From NCBI GenBank assembly GCA_943704495.1, contig CALSCR010000097.1, positions 2,489 through 66,359 on the forward strand: a stretch of DNA of 63,871 nt. The letters run 5' to 3'. Origin of the DNA: Pigoraptor chileana. Its lineage: Eukaryota > Opisthokonta > Filasterea. Positions 10,308 through 22,516 of this stretch are shown piece after piece. Position 1 is the stretch's first letter; each line of letters starts with the position of its first letter. The position numbers and the translations under genes are program-made. The notes beneath the pieces were generated by a model that was not told the origin of the DNA, made no database searches, and saw only the letters and a program-made list of their open reading frames with translations.

Positions 10308-12199
10308 ATGAAGCCTTCCAGCAGACGAATCACTTGGCAGGATACGTTCCCCAATGGGGATGGTTCCAACATCGACGGGACAGATGGTGAGTGAACAGAA
10401 CGCGCCTATGTGATAACAAACCTTCTTTTCCATGGGACATCCACACGCACGCACATACATACGTTTGATACACAAGGACGCTCTCGTTTCTTTCCTTGTG
10501 TTTTTCACATATCAAACCGATAGCTTCCCTTTTTTGCCACTTTGCAGAATCGATGCGGGTCTTGCCTCATCAAGATGCACCAAGATACCAAGGACCACGC
10601 AACCTTGCCGCTTCGGGCGGCGGCGCCAATCATCGATTTGTGCGAAGCGAAAGCACCGACGGCACCACTCTGCCTGGCTTTGTAATACGTAGCGAGTCGT
10701 CACTAGGATATGACCGCGCGCCACAGTCTGTGCAGGTGAGCGTAACCAACGGAGCCGCACACACGCCGCGTCAGTGCCAGTATTGTGGGAGGGCGTTTTC
10801 GCGCTCAGACCGCCTTCACGCTCACGAGCGGACGCACACTGGCGAGAAGCCGTACGTGTGCAAATTCGAGGGATGCGGGAAGCGCTTCAAGGAGAATAAT
10901 GCGAGATACAAGCACATGCGCACACACTCTGACCGACGGCCATATGAGTGCGAAGGCTGCGATGCATCGTTCAAGCTCAAGCACCACCTGAAGCGTCACG
11001 CGCTTATGGTCCACTCGACCGAAGGCGAGAGTCAATCGGAGACGACGCCGCCAGCAGCACCGATGCAGCAGCAGTCGACAAAGCCGGGGCTCAAGGGACC
11101 TCGCTCCGACTCTGGCATTTCGAGCGATAACGCAAGTAACAGCAACACAAACAGCAACAACGACGGCAGCAGTTCTATCGCCGGTGGCAACGGATCGAGC
11201 CTGTCAGGGTCAAACTCAAACAACAGTATGAGCGGGAGCAACTCTGGGGGGAGCAATTCGGGGGCCTCGCCCTTGGGCAGTATGGACGACAGCGCAAGCA
11301 ACGTGTCTGGCGGATCCGCCGACAACAGCAACGGCTCAACGCGGAGATCCAATGGCAAGAAGAATCGGCGGCGGCGGCGCAAGCGAAAGTCGTCGTCCAA
11401 CGGAGAAAGCGCGCAGTCAGCTGACTCTGCAGGCACAAACGACGACACACAAGAGGCCATGGAGTGCCTGGATGCAAATGGCTCGGCGAATGCACCTTCC
11501 GGCGTCAGCGCGTATGGCGGGGGCGGTGCAACGGGCCATGCGAATGTGCGCGCACCGAGACGAAGACATAACGGAGCCCATGCGCAGCAACAGCGAGGAA
11601 TGGTCGAGCGGCGAGCAACATCTGGGAGGTCTGACGGCGTGGCTGCGTCGGACGGCAGGACACAACAGACTGACCAGCAACACGTGACGCGACCTCATCC
11701 GCATGCTAACGCCCACGCGCATCAACAGCCTGTGGCAGCAAATCAGCCGCTTGGCGGTCACTTCATGCGACCCCAAGCGCACGACGTGTCCTTCCATGCC
11801 AGTGGCTTGCAAGCGCCGAATCACGGAATGTCAATGCAGATGCAGCACCAACAACAACAACAGCAGCAGCAACAACAACACCGCTCTCACGTGATGATGC
11901 AGCAGCAGGCTCGTCCTCAACCGCCGTCGCAAGGCGCGTACTCGGCCTCTTCGCAGCCAACAATGCAACCGCAGCCAATGCTTCACCGCGATCCCCACTC
12001 GAACCAGCCCCGCCAATGGTACCCAAGCGGCAACGCTAGCTCTGGAAGCAGCGGAAGTGAACGCACGCACGGCGGTGGTCGCCGCAAGCGTCACCACAAA
12101 AAGCCGAGCCCAACATCCCCCGGGATGGCGCACAAAAGAGCAGCGCACGGAACAAAGCCACAAACATCTTTCATGATAAGTGACATTCTCGGCCACTGA
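10308..12199 (+). CDS. Three-finger C2H2 zinc-finger protein, paralogue B, with C-terminal eh1-like motif
   Basis: Two exons, 10308-10386 and 10548-12199; 576 residues. The short first exon starts at ATG 10308 and joins in phase 1 (GAT-G|AA) to the long frame. Fingers lie at about 10773-11003: CQYCGRAFSRSDRLHAH, CKFEGCGKRFKEN and CEGCDASFKLKHHLKRH, with the consensus HTGEKPY linker. The rest is low-complexity (Asn/Ser, then Gln/His) with two basic clusters that look like nuclear localisation signals (KKNRRRRRKRK and RRKRHHKK). The final residues SFMISDILGH fit the FxIxxIL engrailed-homology-1 pattern that binds Groucho/TLE corepressors, so a DNA-binding repressor is a reasonable inference. 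It is a tandem paralogue of the preceding gene. An AATAAA is at 12381. Confidence 0.87.
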
Positions 12200-13344
12200 T
12201 ATCCTATCAATGGTCGAGAATGTTCCTCATCACGAAGCGTGCTTGTTACTATGTCGCCCTCCCACAAAGAAATTGTGTTGTCCATGATGTTATGTTATGT
12301 CCCGCATAGATTTTGCGTTTTCGCTTGCTTTTGTCTTGCTTGCTTTGCCTTTCTGCCTGCGTTGTCGTAAAAAAATAGTAAATAAATTTAGATACAAAAC
12401 AACCTAGGAATATACTTGATGGGTAGTGTGCGATTCGTTGGTGTCGTTGTGAAAATATTGTTCTTTGTGATGAGCAACTGGTGGGAACAGTTAGAATAAG
12501 CGCAAGATGTTGGCATCAGAGAAACGAAATAACCACAAAAACACGACGAAAAGGCAGAATGGACAAGCAATACGCTCGCAACGAAATAAAATAAAGAATT
12601 CGAAGGAGGTTCACAACCAGGCACACGAATAAGGGAATGCGGTAAATGTAGCGAGAAATTCTCTAATCTGTTTCTGAAGTTTGCAGCTGATTTTGCAATC
12701 TTGGCAGAGAATCGGGAGGGTGTTGTGTGTGTGTATGGTGTGTGTATGGTGTGTGTGTGTTGGGTGTGTGTGTGTGTGGTGTCCCTCGCGTGAGCAAAGT
12801 TCGCTGTCCCGCGTGAGCCACAGCCCCGACAAATTAAGTTACTTAACAGAGGATTTAAAAATGAATACTCACTGTATGGATTGTCAGCGGATACACCTAA
12901 TTTCGAAATTATTTATCACACCTGACGGCTACCGGATGGTCACCTCCTCGCGTGAGATGGGGGTGCATATATGACACGTTGCCTCGGCCGACAGTCACAT
13001 TCACAAAGGCTGTGGGCACACACCGCGGGGACAAATTCATTGCTGCGGCGTTGAGTTCTCCGAGTTCTCTGCCATTCTCTGCCACTTTTGCATACCTTCA
13101 GGGTTCGTTACAGTTCGTCGGTCATAAGGAAACAATCAGGTGGAATTTCGTGGCTGATTAGTCACGGCCAATCAAAAAGAACCCCCCTTTTGGAACTACT
13201 TTGGAACTCCCTTCAGTACATATAATCGTTAGATTTACTTCTTCGCTTAAGTTTCTCGAATACGTGATCTATGTCATTTCAGCAAATACACATATGCCTC
13301 ACCGATCCTTCAATACACAAAGCAGATCAGTATATTCATCTGAT
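12200..13344. other. Convergent intergenic region, zinc-finger B and SLC25A11 3' ends
   Basis: It holds the 3' flank of both genes, a TG-rich tract at about 12721-12781 and AT-rich sequence. Short open frames here are low-complexity readings of the TG tract. No gene is seen. Confidence 0.6.
12381..12386 (+). terminator. Polyadenylation signal AATAAA, zinc-finger gene B
   Basis: AATAAA lies about 180 bp after the stop codon of paralogue B, in AT-rich sequence. Confidence 0.45.
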
Positions 13345-14439
13345 TTAGCTCATTCGCGCGGGCTGCGAAGCAACCCTCGCAGATTTGTACAGTGCGGTGA
13401 TTTGCTCGAGAAAGATGAATGTAAACACAGTGTGCCCGCCGATTCGCGCAAAAAACGCGGGATATCCTTTCCATAGCTTGAAAAAACCTTCGTTGCGGAT
13501 GATCTTGACCATGCAGTCGAGGCTGCTTCGATACTCGCCATTCTTCATGTCCTGAATGCGAGTCTTAGCAATGTCGGCGGGAAGCGAGATGGTCGTCGCG
13601 GCCAATCCAGAAACGAGACTGGAGGCGAGATGGCACCCGATACCGTCCTTCATAATGCCGTTCTTGAGTAGAATCTCCTTTGCCTCCGAGTATGTGCCGA
13701 GCTGCGCGGCATTGAGCAGAATGGCGCGCGAAACAGTCGGCCCACACCCACGCCAAAGTGTTAGGATGCCCTCCTCGCGAGAAACGCGAATGAGAGCGTC
13801 AAAGACATTCTTGTAGTTGCGTTGCTGTTCAAGGGGCAGTCGTCCATCGGCGGTCATGCGGACCAAAGCGACCTCCGCCGGTGTTCCGACAACAGCGGCG
13901 ATGCCACCGGAGACCATTCCGGCGCCGATCTTGACCGCAAACGAGGTGGTCACGAGCGCAGAGCTTCCGTTTTGCTGCTGTTGTTGTGCCTTTGCAAACT
14001 CAATGCATGCGTTGAAGACGCCAAAGCGTGTTGTGGAGTATGTTGCTTGTCGAAACAACGCTGCAGAGAGGCTGAGGGGTCCACATGTAAAGGCCCACAC
14101 ACATGAATGCACACATTAGACGCATGTTCACAAACACATACAGACGCACACACGCACACACACACAAACGAGGATTGGCAAGGAGACATTTGAAGAGCGA
14201 AATGAACCCATTTCCCAGGTTGGTTTCGAGGCACAACATGTGCACAATTATACACACCCATTATAAAAGCCCCCAAAGCCTTCATGTCGCACAACAGCCG
14301 CGGCTGTACTAACGAGTGATCGAGGCGCAACTCCTTTCTGATTGCTTGCCAACTGCATGCGAGTCTTGATAAGGTCGAGCGGTTGGACGATCGATGTCGC
14401 CATCATCCCCGCGGTCCCACCGAGGAAAAATGCCTCCAT
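13345..14439 (-). CDS. SLC25A11: Mitochondrial 2-oxoglutarate/malate carrier
   Basis: Two exons on the minus strand: 14439-14258 and 14071-13345; 302 residues (human 314). All three carrier repeats are present, with signatures QPLDLIKTRMQ, GTPAEVALVRM and LPADIAKTRIQ. The segments VRMTADGRLP, YKNVFDALIR, REEGILTLWRGC and HTVFTFIFLEQ are nearly those of animal SLC25A11, which separates it from other carriers. The protein exchanges cytosolic malate for matrix 2-oxoglutarate (malate-aspartate shuttle) in the inner mitochondrial membrane. The intron splits a glycine codon (GG|C) and restores YNGLSAALFRQATYST. ATG 14439 is the first methionine (MEAFFLGGTAGMM). The N-terminus is short, and a further 5' exon cannot be excluded. 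It is divergent with the next gene. Confidence 0.92.
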
Positions 14440-16520
14440 GTTTTCCCAGAAAATGTACAGATTAATTAAAAAACGATCTTTAGAGCCCAACAGTGTTGTC
14501 TTGTTGAGGAACTCTCTTAAAAGTGCCTGCCGAAATGCCAGATTGATGGGGAGAGATCAGAAGGATGTCGACACAATGATATAACTGAAGAGTAAGCCGT
14601 TTTGAACACAAACAGCATAGTTTTGCTGCATTCCGCAGTGGGCATGTGCATCCCATTTTGCGCAATTGTTGTTGCGTGTGTGCGTTTACGGTTTCACCAA
14701 GACGTACGCCGTGCATGTGGTGTGCAACGGCGTGCCTGCTCCCGCCACTCCGGTCGCATGTTTTGGGTGCATCCAATCGGCACCCAGACAACCAACGTGA
14801 CCTCGATTTAAATAGAAAAGGGTGGCACCAAATCATCACTTTTTGCGACACCGTTCCAGATTAAAATGCCGAGGGGACTCACGTGCTGACCAGTTTGTAT
14901 GGAGAGTCTTTCTGGAAGATTTTTGTAGCCGTTCTGATTGGACCGCCTCTGTGTCCGGCACGACCATCGTCATCCACTCACATGCGATTATGTCAGCCCG
15001 CACAGTACACACGGCAACATTCCGATTGAACTGGCAAAACTTATGCTGCCCATTAATAAGCCCTATACCATCCACTGTCAGATCCGAGCGGACAGACTGA
15101 GAAGTCAGATGAACAGACTGCAGTCGTCTTCCGCCTGGAATCAGTCCCGCCGCGTGGCCGACTGCCCGTTCTTATTCGTACATGACGGCTGACACAGTTG
15201 ATTTGATGCGCCATCAACTTACTATTGTAGCTAATTTCGGTGCCCAGTCTTGAGTCACGGGGCGGCCGGGCACTGGAGTTTGTATATATCAGGCCATTCG
15301 CCAGTGACTGCCAGGCTGACCGTACTAACTTTACTGCAGCGTTTCCCCCGCTGAGAAACAGTCGTTGAAGATTTAATGTTCATCCGATCGGCTGACGGTT
15401 CGGCAGCACTGACTGTCGGCACTTCAGGTCACACCATCAGTCACTGTTGTTAAGATTGATGCTGACTTTGGCAGGACAAATAAAAATCTGACGTCTGACT
15501 TGCCACAACCAACTGGAGCACTCTAAACCTTTGTTAACAGACGGCTCTCACTTCAGTAAGACAATTATCGTTGCCGCCGGCGACTGATCTCAGGTTTAAT
15601 TTCCGAACCGGATGCGGATGACGGCTGCCGACGCGCGGTGACTGACTGACAGTGATTGTGTCTCAGTGGCAAGTGAACTGAACTGGCCCTTCAGTAGCAG
15701 GCCGCGATGCCAAGACGTTGCAGAGAGAAGTGACAGTGTCATCTTTACTGGCCAGTTAGCTTAGTTTTAGTCAGCGGCCGACCAGGCGGTAAGCAGACTG
15801 AATGTCGCGGATGCCCCGATCTGAAGCCGTTCCGCGCTGGTCGGCCGGTCTGCGAGCCTGTACTTCATGAGGCCATCGTTGTGCCTGCCGCAGCGACGTG
15901 AGACTTGTCCGGACCGCAGAACTATATTCGCCGAGAACTGACTCAGCCTGGATCAGGGGCACCTACGGCACCTACGGCACCTACTCCCCCACCGCTATTC
16001 CGGGCCGCTATTCCCCGCTATTGACCTGATCGTAACGGAACGTGGTGGTCAGCCGATTTCCGTGGGCTGGACCTGTGCAAATTTTCCGATAATTGGCAAC
16101 ACACACCTGAACGGTTGGTTTGATGCACAACAGATGTGAAATCTTTTTCATATGCATGCGCGTCATTATAACATACTAATTTTTCGTGTTAGGTTAGCTT
16201 GCTCCGCGTTCCAGAAAAACGCTCGTGAATTTGATTGCGTTATTACACCGGATCAAAGTCATCAACTGCAGATTGCAGGTTTGTTTTTAGTTTGCCGAAG
16301 TAGGGCGTGCCCCCTTTGCTCTGCTTTTGTCCGATAGCTGTTTAGACACATGGTTTTGTAGTGCGATTGTAATATTGATAGTCATCGCCGTACTGGTGAT
16401 ATTCGATTGATTAGCTACATCCACTTGCTCAAAACTGGATGCCGTTTGTATGCCCACCTTGAGTATCTTATGTGTGTTAATAATTAATTTTTGTCAGTGG
16501 GTACTTTTTATACTACAGAG
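14440..16520. promoter_or_regulatory. 2.1-kb divergent intergenic region, SLC25A11 / charged-helix gene
   Basis: No gene is seen. From about 14990 to 15960 the sequence is unusually dense in CTGAC/GTCAG/CAGT words (for example CACTGAC at 15407-15413 and the run GTGACTGACTGAC near 15639). A short repeat of CACCTACGG lies at about 15960-15986. The region must contain both promoters. The word density resembles the 61.0-62.3 kb region. It could be regulatory or an old degenerate repeat. Confidence 0.4.
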
Positions 16521-19500
16521 ATGGACACTTTGACGCTCACAGTGATTGCGACTGCGGTCGTCGTGGTCGCTGCTGCGGTTGTCCTTGGTATATTCGCGCT
16601 GAAGCCAAAGGTAAGGAAATCTCTGCAGGCACACACGTGCACGTTGCATTTCGTCTCCAGTCCGAGGATACTGACCTATACTTACAACTTTGCATATGGT
16701 GGGAATAGCTATGATTTAACCCATGTTATGTTTTATCGAAACAAATCTCTCAAATGAAGGCAAAGGTGATCACTGAACCGGCCAAGGCACAGAAGACTAA
16801 GGGGGGACAGGAACCCCGCAAAGTCGACAGTGGTCGCAGCAAGGACAAAACAGATGCCTCCCATGAGGATGATGCCGCAAGGGAGGAGCGTGCAGCGATA
16901 AAGAAACGGCGCGCCGAGGAGAAGTTGAGGGCTGAAGAAGAAAAGCAGAAGGCAGAGTTGGCCGCACGCAAACGCGAACTTGAGGAAGCCGTGCGCCGCC
17001 AGCAGGAGGAGACCAAGTGCGTTGTGATTGTCTCTTGTGTGTTCACTGCATGGCATGCAAATAGTTAAGAAGTAAGGAGGCGGGTTCAGAATATGACAGA
17101 GAATGAAGTTGGAAATTGTCTTCGCAGCATGATTAAGCATTGATGTTTGCCTTAATTTGACTAGTGCCAATGTCCACCCACCTCCTCCTGCAAGCAGACA
17201 GCGTTTGGAGAACGAGCGTCGACAGCGCGAAGAGCAGAAGAAGAAGGCAGTGGAAGAAGAAGAACGGCTGCGCAAGGAGAAGGAGGAGAGAAAGGTATGG
17301 TGATATATGTATATATATATATATGTGAATACGAACATACACACATACATACATACGAATAGGGTTGTTATTATGTTGTTATCTGTGTGGTCTGTAGGAT
17401 GATGTCCATGAAAATGACGCGGGAGCACTTTGCCCTTTGCTGTATCTCAGGCGCGCGCTGCGGAAGAGGAGGCCGCCGCCGCCGCTGCGAAAGAAGAGAA
17501 AAAACGCCGTGCCAAAGAAACAGAGGAGCGCGAACGATTGGCTAAGGAGGAGCGAGTGGTAAGAGGACGCATATTTGCGCAATTCACAAACCTCCGCTTG
17601 CAGTTAATCTTAGGAGGCGTGCATACATATCTTCTACGGCAGTATGATGTGCGTGTGTCTTACCTCTGATTTTCTGGATTCGCAGAAGCGCGAGGCAGAA
17701 GCCAAAGGAAAGCGCGACGCCGAAGAGAAGGCCAAGCGTGACGCCGAGGAGAAGGCCAAGCGTGACGCCGAAGAGAAGGCTAAACGTGACGCTGAGGAGA
17801 AGGCGAAGCGCGAGGCAGAAGCCAAGAAACAGGCCGAGGAAAAGGCCAAGCGTGACGCTGAGGAGAAGGCGAAGCGCGAGGCAGAAGCCAAGAAACAGTC
17901 CGAGGAAAAGGCCAAGCGTGACGCCGAGGAGAAGGCGAAGCGCGAGGCAGAGGCCCAGAAGCAGGCCGAGGAGAAGGCTAAACGCGACGCCGAGGAGAAG
18001 GCGAAGCGTGAGGCTGAGGCCCAGAAGCAGGCCGAGGAGAAGGCTAAACGCGACGCCGAGGAGGAGGCGAAGCGCGAGGCTGAGGCCCAGAAGCAGGCCG
18101 AGGAGAAGGCTAAACGCGACGCCGAGGAGAAGGCGAAGCGCGAGGCTGAGGCCCAGAAGCAGGCCGAGGAGAAGGCTAAACGCGACGCCGAGGAGAAGGC
18201 GAAGCGCGAGGCAGAGGCCCAGAAGCAGGCCGAAGAGAAGGCACAGCGTGAGGCTGAGGCCCAGAAACAGGCCGAGGAGAAGGCAAAGCGCGAGGCCGAG
18301 GAGGAAGCCAACAGAGCGGCGGTATGTAGAGCTTGCGTTGCGAATATTTGCATGTCTTACACTGACGGTTTCTGGCAATTCTCTAACTTTGTTTGCATTC
18401 GACCACAGGCAATCGCTCTTCAAAATGAGTGTGCACGTGCCACGACGACGGCACCTGCCGCAGTGACTGTGTCCTCTACTGTGGCGCCGCAGACCGAAGA
18501 AGCATTCGACTTTGGGACGCCGATCGAGGACCAGCAGAAGGCCGCGCTGTTTATGCAGAGCCGATTCCGGGCAAAGAAGGGAAAGACAGCACCTGCCACT
18601 GCTGATAGCGAGACTAAACAGACTGCGGAGTCTGCGGCGCCGGCCACAGCCACTGTGGCGACACCTGTGGAGACACCTGTGGCGCCGCCTGCGGAGTCGT
18701 TTGACTTTGGGACGCCGATCGAGGACCAACAGAAGGCCGCGCTGTTTATACAGAGCCGATTCCGTGCGAAGAAAGGGAAGGCTGTTGAATCGCCCGTGAA
18801 GGCCGATACTGCTGATACTGCGGTGGATGTGCAGAAAGTGTCTGAGGCTGCTGTGCGCCACGACCTTGCGCAGGAGGAGACATCATTGCGACTCCATCGG
18901 GAGGCCGTGAACTCGTCTCCTCCAACTTCTGTTGTGCTCCCCGTGACGGATGAAGCGCCTAAAATTGTGCAGCAGGCCGAGGAATCATTCGACTTTGGGA
19001 CGCCGATCGAGGACCAGCAGAAGGCCGCGCTGTTTATGCAGAGCCGATTCCGGGCAAAGAAGGGAAAGACAGCACCTGCCACTGCTGATAGCGAGACTAA
19101 GCAGACTGCGGAGTCTGCGGCGCCTGCCACAGCCACTATGGCGACATCTGTGGAGACACCTGTGGCGCCGCCTGCAGAGTTGTTTGACTTTGGGACGCCG
19201 ATCGAGGACCAACAGAAGGCCGCGCTGTTTATGCAGAGCCGATTCCGTGCGAAGAAGGGGAAGGCTGTTGAATCGCCCGCGAAGGCCGATACTGCGGTGG
19301 ATGCGCAGAAAGTGTCTGAGGCTGCTGTGCGCCACGACCTTGCGCAGGAGGAGACATCATTGCGACTNNNNNNNNNNNNNNNNNNNNNNNNNNNNNNNNN
19401 NNNNNNNNNNNNNNNNNNNNNNNNNNNNNNNNNNNNNNNNNNNNNNNNNNNNNNNNNNNNNNNNNNCTGCGGTGGATGCGCAGAAAGTGTCTGAGGCTGC

Positions 19501-20830
19501 TGTGCGCCACGACCTTGCGCAGGAGGAGACATCATTGCGACTTCATCGGGAGGCCGTGAACTCGTCTCCTCTTGCACGTTCTTCAGTGCCGGAACCATCC
19601 GCGCACCTACCTGCTTCGCGCGCTGCGCCCCAGCCACAAGTAGACCTGAAAGTGGCACACTGTGCACAGTTGGTTTCAGAGGCTCTTCGTGCTGAGGCGC
19701 GTGAATGGGACTCAATCGGGCGTGCCAGCGAACAATCAGCAATTGCGGGAGTTTCTGCAGACCTACGCAGTGAGCTTCAGGCAGAGGAATCGTCCTTGAG
19801 GTTCTTTCGTGAGTGCCGCGCCGCTCAAGAACATTCTGCATCTGTGGCGGCCGTCAGCTTTGCGTCTTCGGCCGCGGGCGAGCACGGGCAACCGGCCAAC
19901 AGCCCCGGATCAAGCTCCCGGGGATCGTCTGGTGCCGGCGGCGACGAGTGGGTGGTGCTTGATGACCACGCCAGCCGCAGCTCACAGAGTGGGACGGCAA
20001 GCCCCTTCCACTTTGTATCATCCGCCACTACGGGTGTGACCACTTCCACGGTATGTTTGCACTTTTACTGCCTCTTTGGTGCCCCGCTGACCTTTGTTTC
20101 TATGTTGCGAGGTGTCGCAGTGTTTGTTGTTGGTTCTGTTGGAGATTACATTTTGATTATCGTAATTTGATGACCATCCTGCCTTGTAGCGTGATTTGAC
20201 CGCGTCTGGGCGCTCTACTCCCACTGAGGAAGTGCGTTCTGACACAAGTGGCGTGTCACCGGCGTTGTCTCCGTCATCTTCGGGACTTCTATTGGGTGTG
20301 TATTCGCCTCGTATGCTGTAAGTTTTGTGTTTAACCGATCGTTGATTGAGTCGGGCGTAGGGCTGTATCAGTTCATATCGAAGGGGCATCGCTATCTTCC
20401 GTCGTAATGAAATCTCACAAAATTTCCAATGTATGTATGCAGGCGGAAATCGACTGCCCTCATCCCCAGGCGTTGTGCGTGCTCCGATGTCTCCGTCGGT
20501 GAGCCTTGCTGATGGGTTCAAGGGACTCGCTGGCCTTAGCAAGAAGGATAATGGTTGGTGGTGTCGGCTGCTGCACACAGCCGCGTTTCGTGGTGTCGCA
20601 GTTGCGAGGGCGTGCTTGTGCGACTGCGGGACACGTGGTCCGTCTATTATGTCCCAATGCATTGCCGTGTGCGTAACGTGTATGCAATTGTCCTCCTCTG
20701 TTTTGTGTTTTACCGGGGATTTGGCCAAAATGTGGTTGGAATGATACAATCTCCTCATTCTAAATCTTGTGTCGGTGTCTCTTTTTAATCTGCAGATTCA
20801 TTCACGCACGTTCTCCACAACAAGCGGTGA
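16521..20830 (+). CDS. Novel membrane-anchored charged-helix protein with repeated IQ-like modules
   Basis: Exons 16521-16610, 16760-17016, 17198-17294, 17451-17558, 17686-18321, 18409-20050 (contains an N-gap), 20190-20295, about 20428-20531 and 20796-20830. Residues 8-26 form one hydrophobic helix, so it is probably a signal anchor. Residues about 31-396 are almost purely Glu, Lys, Arg and Ala with 22-residue repeats ([18 protein letters not shown]), suggesting a coiled coil or stable single helix. Exon 6 has four copies of a module [27 protein letters not shown]; its second half fits the IQ pattern (IQ/MQ, R at +5). Between them are [19 protein letters not shown] segments. An acidic/Ser-rich tail follows. 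I know no homologue with this layout; an ER- or plasma-membrane scaffold like p180/kinectin in style is a guess. The last two exons are less certain: a strong GTAAGT donor at 20318 would give another C-terminus. Confidence 0.68.
17686..18321 (+). repeat. 66-bp coding repeat (22-residue Glu/Lys/Arg/Ala unit)
   Basis: The exon is built from near-identical 66-bp units, cleanest at about 17920-18240, with shorter 12-codon derivatives at the ends. All changes keep charge alternation, which points to selection for helix rather than sequence. Confidence 0.8.
18508..19367 (+). repeat. 483-bp higher-order coding repeat with nested IQ-like modules
   Basis: GACTTTGGGACGCC begins at 18508, 18703, 18991 and about 19186. 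This gives an inner spacing of 195 bp and an outer period of 483 bp (161 codons), with few substitutions between copies. Confidence 0.85.
19368..19466. other. Assembly gap (99 N), probably an unmerged contig overlap
   Basis: The 76 bases before the gap (19292-19367) are identical to the 76 after it (19467-19542). The reading frame changes across the gap as written and is restored if the two 76-bp ends are the same sequence. Confidence 0.9.
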
Positions 20831-20951
20831 GGAGCTGTGCCTTGATCCAACTGTTGCACCAGTCAGCAAATGGAACTCCACGGACACACTCCCGCGACAC
20901 ACGGACAAACCCTTACCACGTGTACCTTCACAGTCAGAACGCCGCATACCG

Positions 20952-20955
<4 letters not shown>

Positions 20956-21012
<57 letters not shown>
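20956..21012. repeat. (CA)n microsatellite
   Basis: About 28 uninterrupted CA units lie in the short interval between the convergent charged-helix gene and ARL6IP1. The remaining interval (20831-21101) shows nothing else. Confidence 0.97.
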
Positions 21013-21014
<2 letters not shown>

Positions 21015-21101
21015 ACAAACGAGAGTATTTACAACTATGCAAGCCACAAGGAAACGAGCGCTTTTACACTTTAGATAACTATGCAGCATAAAGGCGCGTG
21101 T

Positions 21102-22485
21102 TCAGTCTGCCTTTGACGGCTTGCGTGGGCGTACGTCGTGATGGGCATCCGGGGCAATTCCTCGTGTGCGGTTGACAATGATGCGCAGCTTGTCTATGAT
21201 GGGACTAACGACGGCCGACACGCGCTCACACACACCCGCAATGAGCCCGTTGGCAGACGCCGCTGGATACACAATGGCCGCCATGGCTGTGCTTGCCGTG
21301 TTTTCAGATGTTGATGGGTGTGCGCATTTGTTGCGACCGCATGTGTATGTGTTTGGGAGGGGTGGGGGGGTGTCAATGTGGTACATGCCACAGGCAGCTC
21401 ACAGAACCACACACATGCAAAATCGGCACTGTTGGTGCGACCTATGGTTGAGGACGCTGTGCCTTCGCTGCCAGGTGTATGGAATTGCTCACCTGTAATG
21501 TATGCGAGCACGAGTCCCGAGATGCAGTTGCCCAGGTATCCCACGGCTATGAGCGATGCGCCGACCATGGCCATGTACTGCGTGTTGCGTGGCGCATGAA
21601 GACAGCGAGTAGGTTTGCGCTATGTGAGCGACAACAATGCAGTGCCCCACGCATCAATCGACCAGATGCACGCCGTCACTGGTGACATGTAAACTGGGCG
21701 TGAGGGGCACCTCGCCCACAAAGCCATTCACACAACACGCGCACATACGTGTGCACACCCACATGCGTAGACAAAAGACAGCGAGCGATATATGCCAACG
21801 CAAAGGTATGGTTAAAAGGGGCCTGTGCACCTGTAGAGGGCTGCGCGTGCGAAGATCGTCCATTACACGACGAAAGTGACGAAAACGAATCACAACCGCT
21901 GCCAAATCTGCGCATATGGCCTTGAATCGCGTGTTGCTCGCATCGCCGTCACTGTGCGGCGAGTGTGATGAAGTGAGAGTGGGAGGTCATGAGAGGGGAT
22001 CAGCGCTCGAAACGCCCGGATGCCGACTCTAAGCAAGAGACTATATGTTTGTAAATCTTAAATCGGCCACAGAAGGATTGCAACAGCTTACGAGTGCAAG
22101 ATGCTCGAGAACTGAGGTGCGTTGCATATTGGAAGAATAATGATGTGCTCCAACCACTGACACGAAATCACCAGAACAATCACATGTGAGAGGCATTAGT
22201 TAGGCAAACGCGAGTCTATCCACTTCAACAACAGTCTTTTAACACTCGGCGGCGTTAAAAATGCACCAATCGATGCAGTTATCCCACGTGCGACTCACCT
22301 GACTGAAGCAGCGCTGATAATCGCGAGGCCGTAGTCAGCAGCGACAGCGATTGCCGCAAAAACAGTCGCAATGGACACGACTGTCCAGGTCGTCGTTGCA
22401 AGGAACCTGCGGGATAACCACGACAGGTGTATGTGTATGTGTGTATGTGTGTATTGTGTGTGTGTGTGTGTGTGTGTGTATATTT

Positions 22486-22516
<31 letters not shown>

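Noticed and set aside
14990-15960. Transposon or SINE made of CAGT/CTGAC words
   Set aside because: No terminal inverted repeats, target-site duplication, poly-A tail or coding remnant could be found by eye; left as a compositional island.
17584-18861. Minus-strand frame rich in Leu/Gly/Ala opposite the charged-helix exon (425 codons)
   Set aside because: It is the complement of the GAG/AAG/GCC repeat; it has no splice support and ignores the introns of the plus gene.
20296-20830. Alternative charged-helix gene end using the GTAAGT donor at 20318
   Set aside because: It is a better donor by sequence but shifts exon 8 into a frame that stops soon. The chosen model uses GTGTGT and GTTGGT donors; GTTGGT is also used in DYNC2H1 exon 9. 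Kept as a real possibility.
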